From NCBI RefSeq assembly GCF_904849725.1, contig NC_058524.1:550067763-550131762 (forward strand): 64,000 nucleotides of DNA. The letters run 5' to 3'. The notes below the pieces were generated by a model. That model did no database searches and had not been told where the DNA came from. It saw only the letters and a list, made by a program, of their open reading frames with translations. Both the position numbers and the translations under genes were made by a program. The DNA is from Hordeum vulgare subsp. vulgare. Lineage: Eukaryota; Streptophyta; Magnoliopsida; Poales; Poaceae. Numbering within the stretch: the stretch's first letter is position 1; every line of letters begins with the position of its first letter. Below are positions 21,680-34,575 of this stretch, piece by piece.

Positions 21680-22648
21680 TATGTTTCTAGCTTGCATGAA
21701 AGATCATAAATTAGTTGTTATAGGTGTGGATTGGAACGTGGAAACATGAACACGCCATCGTGTTTCCTGTATGGTTCTCAATTTCTGGCCTATATGGTTC
21801 TCAATTGACCTGATTTCCTGTTACCGCCTCTTCTGTTTTTTTCACGAGACGACATAGTGTTTGCACATGAACACGTCATCGTGTTTCCTAGCATCAAGGC
21901 GATATGCAAGACATTTTGTCGGAGTTGCCTTGTCGCCGAGTGCTATATGCATGATATGTTCGTTAGAGGGCAATACGTGAGTAAATTGCACCGTTGATAC
22001 ATGAAATTGTCACACCATGAGTTTTGCATCACATTACTAAGTTAATAAAAAATCTCAAAAATTTAGACCAACAAATTTTGTGTGTGTGCATGAGTTGTTT
22101 GGATTGATTGCTATGTGCTTGCTTGTTTGTGGTTTAATTCATAAAAATCCTCATACTCTCAAAACTCATTTCCTTGATTCAAATCTTTCCCCAATGATCA
22201 TACTATGTGTAAAGGTTATAAAACTACTATTATATAAAAATATTTGGGCCAAAATACATTTATTCAAATTAGGCTTTCAAAACCCCCTGAATTGAGGTTT
22301 GAACTGCAAGTCCGGGAATTGGGGTAAATATTTTATGGACGTGACTCGCAGGCGCCCGGGCGCCTGTTCGTGGGCGCGAGCGCACTCCCATAAGAGGAAG
22401 CTCCAATCGTGCACGCGTGAGGACACTCTAGAAAATAAAAGGCCCATATGACTCGTGCCGACGTGCCGATCATGTGTCGCAGTCCTACTTCGAACGCACA
22501 CGCTTCCCTCGCCCGCCCCTCACGCTCTCCTAGCCTCCCTCTCCCCATCTTCCTCTCTTTTCCTTGAGCAGCAATTCCTGCAGGACCCCCTCCTTCCTCC
22601 TCAGATCTGGAAACATCCATCAATGTCGTCCTGAGAAAAACAACAATG
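21680..22648 (+). other. unique-looking host sequence with promoter and 5'UTR-like end
   Basis: 21680-22330 is AT-rich, with short internal duplications (CATGAACACG.CATCGTGTTTCCT at about 21745 and 21867). From about 22335 the base composition turns GC-rich. A TATA-like AATAAAAGG occurs near 22433. A pyrimidine-rich leader follows and ends ACAACAATG directly before GTAAG. This looks like the promoter and first non-coding exon of a rightward gene, plausibly the FAR1-like gene whose coding part begins at 34576. This is inference from position. Confidence 0.4.
22349..22366. repeat. perfect 18-bp GC palindrome
   Basis: CAGGCGCCCGGGCGCCTG is fully self-complementary. It sits about 70 bp upstream of the TATA-like motif in the promoter-like stretch. 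Confidence 0.9.
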
Positions 22649-22653
22649 GTAAG

Positions 22654-25600
22654 TGATACGTCTCAAACGTATCTATAATTTTTGATGGTTTCATGCTATT
22701 ATCTTGTCATCTTTAGATGTTTTTATGTACTTTTTATATCTTTTTTGGGACTAACTTATTAATTCAGTGCCAAGTGCCAGTTCCTATTTTTTCTGTGTTT
22801 TTGACTCTTTTCAGATCTGATTTTGGAACGGAGTCCAAACGGAATAAAAACCCCGAAATGATTTTTTCCCGAACGGAAGAAGATCAGCGGGCCACTGGGC
22901 CAAGCCAGGTGGGCTCCAGGGAGCCCACAAGCTCCCACCACGCCACCAGGGGGGAGGAGGCGGTGTCAGTGCTTGTGTCCTCCCTGGCCGCCCCCTGACC
23001 TAGATCCTTGGCCTATATATTCCCAAATATTCAGCAAAAAATCAGGGGAGCCTCGAAAATACTTTTCCGCCGCCGCAAGCTTCCATTTCCGCAAGATCTC
23101 ATCTAGAGACCCTTCCCGACGCCCTGCCGGAGGGGAATTTGGAGTTGGAGGGCTTCTTCATCATCATCATCGCCCCTCCAATGACTCGTGAGTAGTTCAC
23201 TTCAGACCTACAGGTCCGTAGTTACTAGCTAGATGGCTTCTTCTCTCTCTTGGATCTTCAATACAAAGTTCTCCATGATCTTCATGGAGATCTATCCGAT
23301 GTAATCTTCTTTGGCGTTGTGTTTGTCGAGATCCGATGAATTGTGGATTTGTGATCAGATTATCTATGTTATATATTTGAGTCTCTGTTTATTTCTTATA
23401 TGCATGATTTGATATCCTTGTAAGTCTCTCCGAGTCTTGGGTTTTGTTTGGCCAACTAGATCTATGATTCTTGCAATGGGAGAAGTGCTTGGTTTTGGGT
23501 TCTACCATGTGGTGACCTTTCCCAGTGACAGTAGGGGCAGCAAGGCACACATTAAGTAGTTGCCATCAAGGGTAACAAGATGGGCTCTAGCGTTGATATG
23601 AGATTGTCCATCTACATCATGTCATTTTGCTTAAGGCGTTACTCTGTTCTTTTTGACTTAATACACTAGATGCATGCTGGATAGCGGTCGACGTGTGGAG
23701 TAATAGTAGTAGATGCAGAAAGTATTGGTCTACTTGTTTTGGACGTGATGCCTATAGACATAATCATTTCCATAGATATCGTCACGACTTTGCGCGGTTC
23801 TATCAATTGCTCGATAGTAATTTGTTCACCCACCGTCTACTTGCTTTTATGAGAGAAGCCACTAGTAAATACTACGGCCCCCGGGTCTATTCACATTCAT
23901 TGTTTACACCTCCGCTTTTACTTTGCTTTGTTACTTTGTTGCTTTCATTTCTCACTTGGCAAACAATCTATAAGGGATTGACAACCCCTTCATAGCGTTG
24001 GGAGCAAGCTTTTGTGTTTGTGCAGGATCTTGAGTGTAGCGACCCGACTCAAAACGAGTCAAGCCTCTGTGTATTTGTGCCATCCCTGGATCAGTATGCC
24101 GGCACACACAGTACATCAATGTATATATCAAAGTGCAATCACATGAAAATAGCGTAAAACTGATATATACCTTAAATATCTCAGCGGAAACAGTCAAGGG
24201 AGTGGAGTCCCAATAAACACCAACGGCAAGTTGAGTGCAGACCGTAACCCTGAATCGTACTCTTACTCGTCGAAGAAAGTATCTGCAACATAAGACGTTG
24301 CAGCCGTGTAGGTCAGCATATTGAATATGCTGGCAAGTCAGAAAAGAGAGGGTAAAAATATCATCTATACTATATGCATATATGGCAGGTGGGGCTATAA
24401 GTTTTTTTTTAGCGGAAAGCAAAGTTTTATCCTACATCAAGAGAGGGCTAAAAGCAAAATTTACTACATTGTTGGTTGTTAATGAGCGCCAACCAGTTCT
24501 CATACCCAAGTTGTCAATATTACCCACATCAAGTTTATATAATGGTGTTGAGAACTCCTGATAATTTCAGTTCCTTTGGCTCAAGTTGAACATGACCGTG
24601 GACACGGCTAATCGATTAGGTTTGAGTACTCTGCAGAGTTTTGCACACATTCCCTACAAGATTTGATCGCCTCCGTGTATGTCCTCGCACTTCAGGGTGT
24701 TTGAAGACCGGATGATCAAAACATGATCTTTCAACGGGTCCCTCTGATCCCCTGTCGGTGCCCATCCAATCCTACCGTTCTTCTACATCTGCTAGCACCG
24801 CCTGTCCAGAGACGCCACGTTGTCCAACCAAGCGAGAGCCAATAATGACTTGTGGCTGTGCAGGTAAGCCTTGGGTCTTGAAAATATCCGTCCGTCTCTT
24901 TGAGCCTGGGTGAAGCTTTCCGCAAGATGTCATGGCGCTTCCCCATGCATCCCGGGTCGTCCACTGGTTTCTCCAGGGAGCCCATCTAAACCGCCCTTCA
25001 CCCAGAGGTATATTTTGTTCTGAGGTCTTGCAAGTCTTGGAGTCTTCAGGTCTTGATTATTAAGTTCTCACAACACTCATGGTAAACACTCAACCAAAAC
25101 CCCGTCTACTAAAAGCGTAGCAGAATAAAGTTCATCGTCTCGGGCCAAGTAACAAGGGTGTTGGGTGTCTACCACATGATACTACATCAAGATCCAAATT
25201 TCCAAGTACCTACTTTGCATGCAATTGGGTGAAGAAAGGTAGAACTACAATGCATATAAAACATAGGTAATAATATGATCAATGTGACTTGCCTGGTGAG
25301 GTTGATGAAGAAGAATTATCGCTCTCGGAAATACGTGATAGAACTATTCGTCACTCTCCGATGAAATCTATATAGTAAAACATAGTATTCACATATGCAC
25401 TCACACTAGCAGCCATTCTAGCAATCAAATAACAAACAACAATAAAAGTTGACGCAATCAAAACAATAAGAAAGATCGAATAAGAATCCAAAGACAATTT
25501 CAAAGAAAACTAGGGAGTCTTCTACTACATCAAACACTAAATAGTTTTTGTTCTAACTGAAAAATAAAACACTAAAATACTAAAAATAACAGAGAATAAA

Positions 25601-27591
25601 ATATGAATTTGACTATGATAAAATAAAGTATTTTTCATAAAACTATTTGAAAGTATTTTCAAATGGGAGTAAACTAGTAAGGAAATCAATTGCAAGTTAT
25701 TAGAGAACTAGAATTGATTTCATGATGACAAATAAAAATAAAATTTTGTTTTTGTTGAAAACCTGCTGTTAACTAATAGAAAACAAAGTATAATCTTTCT
25801 CAAATATAAAATAAACTAATTTAAAAACAATTGTAGAAAAATAAATAGTCATAATCCTAAAAGAACTAAAACAGAATCTGTTTTGGTAAAAACCCCAAGT
25901 AAAAATATAAAAAAAATTGAAACTTAAACTACTGAAATATATGATCAATAGGAAACAGTAGCAAAAATAATTAATTTAAAAGCTATTTTTAACCTCCTGG
26001 TATAAGCAAAACAAGATTTAAATCAAATTTGTTCTAATCTAATTTTATAATTTCAAACATAGAAAATAATATTTTTTCGGAAATTACAAGAAAATTGTGA
26101 TCTAACGCAAAAAGAATCACCTAATTCGGAGTTATAGACTAATAGATATGAATTTTATAAGTTTGCTCTTTTTCTGAAAAAAACTGTGATGGGATTTATT
26201 TGAAGCTCAGAGTGGATGGACATGGCTGGAGGTGCTCCGGCGAGGTGGGGCTGCTCCGGCGAGGGGGAGGTCACCGGCGGGGAGGGGGGAACAGCGGAGG
26301 AGGGTGCGGTCGGGCTCCAGGGGCGTCGGGGGTACTCCCGGGCGTGGGGCGCTCCTGGGCGAGCTCCTGGCTCGGTCCTGGGCAGGGGCTCCGGCGAGGG
26401 GGTCCTGCAGGGGCGAGGTGGAGGGAGGCGCGGCGGTGGGGAGGTGCGGCGGGTGGGGGGTGGCGACAGCGGGGTCCACGTGGTGGAGGGGGTGGCGCTG
26501 GGGCGACGGGGGGCTCCAGCAAGCTCCTGGTCGGCAGCCTCCTAGCAGGGAACTGGCGTGGCATGGTGTGGCGGCGTCGGGCGAGGAAATGGAGACTTTT
26601 CTATGGGAATGGAAAGAGGAAGCCGAGGGGATTCTTATAGGGGTGGTGGGAGGTGCGGCGAGGCAGTATATCTCGCGAAATCCGAGGAGGAACCTTCCTG
26701 TGAGGTGCGTGCCATGGTTATTGAAGGAAAACTCTGGAGCTAGAAGAAGGAAATAATGGGCCACATTCGGAAAGGTCTTAATGGGCCAGCTCAAAGTTTC
26801 CCAATAATGATATTTCTTTCCTATTTTCAAAAACATGAAAGTAAATGATAAAAGGGAAACAAAATAAATTCTGAATATAGAGTTTCTATATACTAAAATT
26901 ATCAAAAAAATAAAATCTAAACGATGGACATTTTCCACGGCCAAAATAAAAACTTTTAAAAAAATGTTTTTCAGAAAATACCTTAAATGCTTTATTTATT
27001 TTTGCAAATAATTACTCAAATAAATCTTGGGTGTCATGGCTCAAATATTTCAAAGAATATCCCCGGGTTTGGAGGGTCATGTTTCTCCTCTCTTTTTCTT
27101 GCTTGGCAATAATTTATTCCCGACATTTCTTGAGTGGGAAAAAAATAGAATTGCAAAACAAAAATTGAAAGAAATTCAAATGCCACCTTCATTCAAATTA
27201 TTTATTGTTGAAGAAGTCATGTCATCTTCTCTCATTGATTTTTAAATGGATGAATTTGAATTCACCGGAAAAAGGGGAAAGTCATTTTATTCCCTCTCAT
27301 CCAAAAGTTTTTGAAAAGTTTCAAACTTCACTCCAGTTTCAATCACTCAAACAAACAAACAATCAATCTAATAATTATACTCCTCCACTGATTTCCTTGG
27401 TTCTCAAACTGAGGGAAATACTTACCACCGCTGTGCTACATCACACTTTCCGCTTCGAGGGAACACCAACGGAAGGCTCCAAGGCCACGGGGGGGGGGAA
27501 TCCTTTGCATATTTGTCTAGAAAGTCACTTAAGGCATAGCCGTAGCAGAAGTTTTCCTGTCACCATTGCCAGGGAAGCACAGCTGACATCA
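22654..27591 (+). repeat. 5' LTR, split by a 3.3-kb insertion
   Basis: 22654-24034 and 27377-27591 together give about 1.6 kb, matching the 3' LTR at 31772-33375 in length and order. A TATA-like CCTATATATTCCC lies near 23012. A sibling copy is the solo LTR at 36645-38203. Confidence 0.88.
24035..27376. mobile_element. 3.3-kb insertion of an unclassified retrotransposon fragment
   Basis: It starts TGTAGCGACCCGACTC, a start I know from long Triticeae LTRs, and ends at ...CTAATAATT where the host LTR resumes (ATACTCCTCC). Comparison with the 3' LTR fixes both borders to within a few bases. The left host flank TTGAG is not repeated on the right, so the right end is truncated or rearranged. The content is mostly AT-rich and non-coding, with a GC-rich block at 26200-26640 of repeated CTCCGGCGAGG / GGGCTCC phrases. 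Open frames across that block are compositional. Confidence 0.65.
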
Positions 27592-27601
27592 GAAGTATTT
27601 C

Positions 27602-27618
27602 TCGCGCCGTTGCCGGGG
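27602..27618 (+). other. tRNA-Asp-type primer-binding site
   Basis: TCGCGCCGTTGCCGGGG lies 10 bp after the 5' LTR. It differs by one base from TGGCGCCGTTGCCGGGG, which I recognise as the tRNA-Asp-complementary site of Athila-like elements. Confidence 0.75.
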
Positions 27619-27814
27619 AGGAGAGATCAAGATCTATCCAAGTAGGTCTCACAAACTCTTCTCTTGCATTTACTTTTGTTGCCAGTTGCCTCTCGTTTCC
27701 CTCACCCCCACTTCACATTTGTCGTTTTCATTTGCCTTTCTCCTTCGCCGTTTTCTTTTTGCCTTTGCCGGTTTTCTCGCGTGCTTGTGTGCTTGTTTGT
27801 TTGTTGAAGTCATC

Positions 27815-29330
27815 ATGGCTGAAAACACCAAACTTTAAGACTTCTCGAGCACTAATAATAATGATTTTATTAGTACTCCGATTGCTCCCGCCACTAGTGC
27901 GGAATCGTATGAAATCAATGCCGCTTTGCTGAATCTAGTTATGAAAGAGCAATTCTCTGGCCTTCCTAGTGAAGATGCCGCATCCCATCTCAATACCTTC
28001 ATTGAGCTTTGTGATATGCAAAAGAAAAGATATGTGTATAATGACGTGATTAAGTTGAAACTTTTTTCCTTTCTCGTTGCGAGATCGCGCAAAAACTTGG
28101 TTTTCTTCTTTGCCTAAAAATAGTATCGATTCTTGGGATAAGTGCAAAGATGCTTACATATCCAAGTATTTTCCGCCGGCTAAGATCATGTCCTTATGTA
28201 ACGATATCATGAATTTCAAGAAACTTGATCATGAACACGTTGCACAATCTTGGGAGAGGATGAAGCTTATGATTAGAAATTGTCCTGCTCATGGCTTGAG
28301 TTTGTGGATGATTATACAAATCTTTTACGCTGGTTTAAATTTTGCTTCTCGCAATATCTTGGACTCTGTCTGAGGTGGAACGTTCATGGAAATCACGTTA
28401 GGAGATGCTATAAAACTCCTAGATAATATCATGACCAAATACTCTCAGTGGCACATTGAAAGGTCGCCTGCTAGCAAAAAGGTGCACGCTATAGAAGAAA
28501 TTAACTCGCTTAGTGCTAAGATGGACGAGTTGATGAATTTGGTTGCTGGTAGAAACGCTACCGTAGATCCTAATGACATGCCACTATCTTGTTTGATTGA
28601 GAGTAGCAACACTAGTTTGGACGTGAATTTTGTTGCTAGGAACAATTTTGGCAACAACAATGCTTTTAGAGGAAACTATGTTCCTAGGACTTTTCCTAGT
28701 AACTCCTCTAACAATTATGGCAATTCCTACAACAACATTTATGGAAATCACAACAAATTACCCTCTGATCTAGAGAGTAATATCAAAGAGTTCATCAACT
28801 CTCAAAAGATTTTCAATGCGTCCATACAGGAAAAACTACTCAAAATAGACGATTTGGCTAAGAGCGTTGATAGGATGTCTTGTGATATTGATGCTTTGAA
28901 AGTTAGATGCGCTCCTCCCAAGGTCAACTTGGATGAAACTTTGAAAGCTATGCGTTTCTCCATGAATGAGAGCAAAGAAAGAACCACACAAATTCGCGCT
29001 AGGCATGAATGGTTTAAATGTGTGTGTTCTAGTGATGCAAATCACGAAGATCTTAAAGTGCTTGGTGTGTCTCCTCTTGAATCTTCGTTTTCGCGTGTCA
29101 AACCTATATATGGATGGGCTGGATATGAATCCACTTTGGTGGAAAAACGCCCCGATGATTTGGAGTCCACCTATCTTGATGATAAAGGTGTGGAGAGTGG
29201 AGTAGAAGAAGTCAAAATTTTGGGTAGTAATGAAACTCCCACTTTGGATTTCAAGGAATTCAATTATGATAATTGCTCCTTGTTGGAATGCATTTCTGCT
29301 CACGAAAAGAATTTTCATTTTTTTCTGTAA
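27815..29330 (+). pseudogene. gag remnant of the gag-only gypsy element
   Basis: The ATG at 27815 starts MAENTKL. The frame meets a TAA at 27836 but continues as an Athila-type capsid region (EQFSGLPSEDAASHLNTFIE, then after a one-base shift near 28075 AKTWFSSLPKNSIDSWDKCK and SWERMKLMIRNCPAHGLS). A TGA at 28371 precedes MEITLGDAIKLLDNIM. The remainder is open to 29330: an Asn-rich stretch (GNNNAFRGNYVPRTFPSNSS), a heptad-like segment (EKLLKIDDLAKSVDRMSCDI) and an acidic tail. Such Gag proteins form the virus-like particle that packages the element RNA in the cytoplasm. No zinc knuckle is seen. Two stops and one frameshift make this copy non-functional. No pol follows. Confidence 0.8.
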
Positions 29331-31771
29331 GAGCTTTTGAGTTTATTCCTTTTTCTGCTGATTGCTACGAAAATTCTTCACACTGTTCTAATTTTTCAGA
29401 ATATTTAAAGTAAGAGAGGTATACGAAATATACAGATTGCTACAGACTAGTCTCCTGTATGAGATTCTCTTTTTGTTGTGTTGGTTGCTTATTTTGATGA
29501 AACTATGGATATTATCAGGGGGTATTAGCCATGGAAGATTGAAAATACAGTAACCCAACATTAGCATAAGTAGAATTTAAGTTTGCTACAATACCTAAGG
29601 AAGTGGTGGTTTGCTTTCTCAGACTAATATTATCACGAGTTTCTGTTTAAGTTTCGTGTTGTGAAGTTTTCAAGTTTTGGGTGAAGTTCTTATGGACAAA
29701 GAGATAAAGAGTGGCAAGAGCTCAAGCTTGGGGATGCCCAAGGCACCCCAAGAGATTCAAGGATGCCGTAAAATCCTAAGCTTGGGGGTGCCCCGGGAAG
29801 GCATCCCCTCTTTCGTCTTCAATCCATCGGTAACGTTACTTGGGGCTATATTTTTATTCACCACATGTTATGTGTTTTTGCTTGGAGCGTCTTGTATCGT
29901 AGGAGTCTTTTATTTTTGTTGTGTCACAATCATCCTTGCTGCACACCTAGAGAGAGAGACATGCACTCATCGTGATTTTGTCGAGCTTCACTTATATATT
30001 TTGGTAGACAATTCAGCTCACATGTGCTTCAATTATATCTTTTGAGCTAGAGACTTTTGCTCTATGTGCTTCACTTATATCTTTTAGAGCACAACGGTGC
30101 CTGGCTTGGTAGTTAATCTATGCTTTGAAAGTAGTCTCAAAAGGGGTAGTTATCCAAAGGGATATGAAAACTTCCACCTTCATGTGCATTGAATAGTTTG
30201 AGAAGTTTGATTCATCTCAATTAGTTTTGAGTTCTGGTTATGGTAATATTGAAGTCATGCTAGTAGGGTGTTGTGGATCTAGAAATACTTGTGTTGAAGT
30301 TAGTGATTCCCGTAGCATGCACGTATGGTGAACCACTATGTGATGAAATCTGAGCATGATTAGTATATTGATTGTCATCCTTTGCGTGGCGGTCGGGAAC
30401 GCTCGATGGTTTATACCTACCAACCCTTCCCCTAGAAGTATGCGTCGAATGCTTTGTTTCGATTACTAATAAAATTTTTGCAACAAGTATATCAGTTCTT
30501 CATGACTAATGTTGAGTCCATGGTCTAGATGTACTTTTACCTGCCACCATCACTATCTTCCTAGTGCCGTGCAACTTTCGCCGGTGCACAAAACCCACCA
30601 TTAGCCTCCCTCAAAACATCCACCATACCTACCTACTATGGCTTTTTGAAAGTCATTCTGAGATATATTGCCATGCAACTACCACCATGACAAGTGCCAC
30701 CACGTCTACATTGCCATTACATGATCGTAAGATAGCTAGCGTGATGTTTCCATTGATGTCTATGCCATGCTAGATCATTGCCACGGTACAATACTGAAGG
30801 CATTCCATATAGAGTCATCGTTGCTCTAAGTTTTGAGTTGAAAGTGTGATGATCATCATTAATGGAGCATTGTCCATTGTGAGGAAATAAAAGAGGCCAA
30901 AGAAGCCCACCAAAATAAAAAAATATTAAAAAAAAGAGGCCAAAGAGCCCACCAAAAAAATAAAAATAAAAATGAGAGAAAAAGAGAGAAGGGACAATGC
31001 TACCACTTTTTTCCACACTTGTGCATATTAAGCACCATGATCTTCATGATTGAGAGTCTCTCGTTTTGTCACCACCATATAGCTAGTGGGAAATTTTCAT
31101 TATAAAACTTGGCTTGTATTTTCCAATGATATGCTTCCTCAAATTTGCCTTAGATCTTCGTGAGCAAGCAAGTTGGATGCACACCCACTAGTTTTCTTTA
31201 AGAGCTTTCACTTACTCTTAGCTCTAGTGCATCATTTCTATGGCAATCCCTACTCATTCACATTGATATCTATTGATGAGCATCTCCACAGCTCATTGAT
31301 ATGCCTAGTTAATGTGATTATCTTCTCCTTTTTTGTCTTACAACCTCCACCACATTCCACACCATCTATAGTGCTAAAACCTTGGCTCACGCTCATGTAT
31401 TGCGTGAGAGTTGAAAAGGTTTGAGAAAGTAAAGGTGTGAAACAATTACTTGGCCAATACCGGGGTTGTGCATGATTTAAATTCTTTGTGCAATGATGAT
31501 AGAGCATAGCCAGACTATATGCTTTTGTAGGGATAACTTTCTTTTGGCCTTGTTATTTTGAAAGTTCATGATTACCTTGCTAGTTTGCTTGAATTATTAT
31601 TGTTTCCACGACAATAGCAAACTATTGTTTTGAATCAAATGGATCTGAACATTCACGTTACATAAGTGGAATTACAAAGGACACCCATGCTAGGTAGCAT
31701 GAAAGCATCAAAAATTCATTCTTTATCACTTCCTTACTCGAGGACGAGCAGGAGTTAAGCTTGGGCATGCT
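29331..31771 (+). other. non-coding 3' part of the gag-only element
   Basis: No pol motif is visible in any frame. The phrase AGCTTGGGG(A/G)TGCC occurs twice near 29725-29795. Near the end TTAAGCTTGGGCATGCT resembles a weakened polypurine tract directly before the 3' LTR. An A/G-rich stretch lies at 30890-30990. Confidence 0.7.
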
Positions 31772-33375
31772 TGATACGTCTCAAAAGTATCTATAATTTT
31801 TGATGCTTGATACGTCTCAAAAATTCATGCTGTTATCTTGTCTTCTTTGGATGTTTTATGTACCTTTTATATCTTTTTGGGACTAACTTATTAATTCAGT
31901 GCCAAGTGCCAGTTCCTGTTTTTTCTGTGTTTTTGACTCTTTTCACATCTGATTTTGGAACGGAGTCCAAATGGAATAAAACCCTGAAATGATTTTTTCC
32001 CGAATGGAAGAAGATCAGGGGGCCTCTGGGCCAAGCCAGGTGGGCTCCAGGGAGCCCACAAGCTCCCACCACGCCACCTGGGGGAGGCGGCGGTGTCAGG
32101 GCTTGTGGCCTCCCTGGCCGCCCGCTGACCTCCTTGGCCTATATATTCCCAAATATTCAGAAAAAATCAAGGGAGCCTCGAAAATACTTTTCCGCCGCCG
32201 CAAGCTTCCGTTTTCGTGAGATCTCATCTGGAGACCCTTCCCGGCGCCCTGCCGGAGGGGACTTTTGAGTTGGAGGGCTTCTTCATCATCATCATCACCC
32301 CTCCAATGACTCGTGGGTAGTTCACTTCAGACCTACGGGTCCGTAGTTAGTAGCTAGATGGCTTCTTCTCTCTCTTGGATCTTCAAAACAAAGTTCTCCA
32401 TGATCTTCATGGAGATCTATCTGATGTAATGTTCTTTGGCGGTGTGTTTGTCGAGATCCGATGAATTGTGGATTTGTGATCAGATTATCTATGATATATA
32501 TTTGAATCTTTGCTGATTTCTTATATGCATGATTTGTTATCCTTGTAAGTCTCTCCGAGTCTTGGGTTTTGTTTGGCCAACTAGATCTATGATTCTTGCA
32601 ATGGGAGAAGTCCTTGGTTTTGGGTTCTACCATGTGGTGACCATTCCCAGTGACAGTAGGGGCAGCAAGGCACACATTAAGTAGTTGCCATCAAGTGTGA
32701 CAAGATGGGCTCTAGCGTTGATATGAGATTGTCCATCTACATCATGTCATCTTGATTAAGGCGTTACTCCGTTCTGTTGGACTTAATACACTAGATGCAT
32801 GCTGGATAGCGGTCGGCGTGTGGAGTAGTAGTAGTAGATGCAGAAAGTATCGGTCTACTTGTTTTGGACGTGATGCCTATAGATATAATCATTGCCATAG
32901 ATATCGTCACGACTTTGCGCGGTTCTATCAATTGCTCGACAGTAATTTGTTCACCCACCGTCTACTTGCTTTTATGAGAGAAGCCACTAGTAAACACTAC
33001 GGCCCCCGGGTCTATTCACATCCATCGTTTAGACCTCCGCTTTTACTTTGCCTTCTTACTTTGTTGCTTTCAGTTCTCACTTGGCAAACAATCTATAAGG
33101 GATTGACAACCCCTTCATAGTGTTGGGAGCAAGCTTATGTGTTTTGTGCAGGATTTTGAGATACTCCTCCACTAGATTGATACCTTGGTTCTCAAACTGA
33201 GGGAAATACTTACCACCGTTGTGCTACATCATCCTTTCCGCTTCGAGGGAACACCAACGCAAGGCTCCAAGGCCACGGGGGAAATCCTTTGCATATTTGC
33301 CTAGGAAGTCCCTTAAGGCGTTGCCGTAGCGGAAGTTTTCCTGTCACCATTGCCGGGGAAGCACAACTGACATCA
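31772..33375 (+). repeat. 3' LTR of the gag-only gypsy element
   Basis: TGATACGTCTCAAAA...CTGACATCA, 1604 bp, collinear with the two parts of the 5' LTR. Its first bases are duplicated: TGATACGTCTCAAAA occurs at 31772 and again at 31808, 36 bp apart. Confidence 0.92.
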
Positions 33376-33380
33376 GTAAG

Positions 33381-34575
33381 CACCACCACCCTCTCCCCTC
33401 CCCACCCCTCCCACCCAATCCACCTCTCTTAGGCATCCCCCTCTCCCTACTTGATCATAAACTAGCTAAGAAACACGAAGTAGTTTTGTTCTTAGCCCTC
33501 CTTAGATATGAAGTAGCACAATTCCAATTTAACAACAAAGCAAGAGTCCCCCAGATAGATGGAGTGGTTTCCTGTAAAAAAACGAGCAATAGTTCATCTG
33601 TTTTCAGGCAACCCTACTGTATGTTTATAGAAACTAGGGAGAAAAATAGCATCAAACCTTGAAGAAAAAAATGAAGCGACACCTCTGTGGTTTAGCTGGT
33701 AATGGAGCAACTTGTTTTTGGAAAAGTATATGCAACTAATCCTCTAATTTCAGGCACCTATGTGGTATGCATGGAGCAACTTGTTTGGGAAAAAATGAAT
33801 GAAGCTTCAATGTGAAACCTCCATACCCTGCATGTGCTTTAGGAGGATAGATAAAAGGCAACTCCAGTACTAAACATAGTCAAGTCCTGCGCATGATTTA
33901 GCTACATTTTGCATCAACGTTTCCGCATGACTCCGTATAGAAAAAAAGAAATTCAGACCAAAAATAACGATAATCCAAAACAAACAAACAACACATGAAT
34001 TATATAGTAAGACATAAAACTTATGTTGGAAATAAGTGCATATATATGCGTACGGTAAAAAACACAACTTGTGTGTTCAGTACGGTTCTCGCTAACCACA
34101 AAAGAACCAAGCAACACACGAAGTCATGTACTTAGATAGATACACAAGTTCCAAATAAAAAGTGAAAACTACAACAAAGATATGCATTCTGCCCCCCCCA
34201 TGTTAAGCTATACGTCAGATATGTGTTGATCTTCTTCCTCCTTCAAAAGTTGTCATCTCCTGCTGAAAAAATACAAAAACAACAAAAGTTGTCAAATATA
34301 TGGGTGTGATACAGCTAGCAACAGAAAGTTACAAAGAAAAAATAAACACTAGTGAGAAAAAAAGAGACACAGAGTTGCCTCTGTTTAACTATGTAGTTGC
34401 CCAAAAAACTACATATAGTTGCTCCGATATTATATAACTAATTTTCCCACCATTACTCATCGCAAAAACATTTTTTTTCTGTGCAAAAAATGGTGCATGT
34501 TTATGTTTTCCAATAACAGAAAAGTTAGTTGCAGGTTAATGTGGTGAACAACGGACAAGTAGTAGTGCAAAGAAG
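33381..34575 (+). other. intron-like host sequence before the FAR1-like coding region
   Basis: It begins, after the GTAAG duplication, with a CACC/CTCCC-rich stretch and then AT-rich DNA without coding signal. A short duplication ATGGAGCAACTTGTTT occurs near 33693 and 33771. It ends with a possible acceptor (TTAGTTGCAG near 34534) about 40 bp before the ATG. Confidence 0.45.

Larger units (their letters stand above)
22654..33375 (+). mobile_element. gag-only gypsy-type (Athila-like) LTR retrotransposon
   Basis: Two LTRs starting TGATACGTCTCAAA and ending CTGACATCA are flanked by the 5-bp duplication GTAAG (22649-22653 and 33376-33380). The interior holds a primer-binding site, a gag remnant and about 2.4 kb of non-coding sequence. 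No protease, reverse transcriptase, RNase H or integrase motif is seen. It is a non-autonomous member that would depend on a related full element. A 3.3-kb foreign segment interrupts its 5' LTR. Confidence 0.92.

Noticed and set aside
26207..26944. 245-codon minus-strand frame rich in Pro, Ala and Arg
   Set aside because: It lies in a GC-rich island with phrase repeats within a retrotransposon fragment; frames on both strands are open there, with no domain.
27602..27618. Possible tRNA gene fragment
   Set aside because: Only the 3' terminal complement of a tRNA is present, at the position of a primer-binding site.
29677..30045. 122-codon open frame after gag
   Set aside because: No pol or other domain; hydrophobic and Cys-rich composition without family resemblance, in the non-coding 3' part of a gag-only element.
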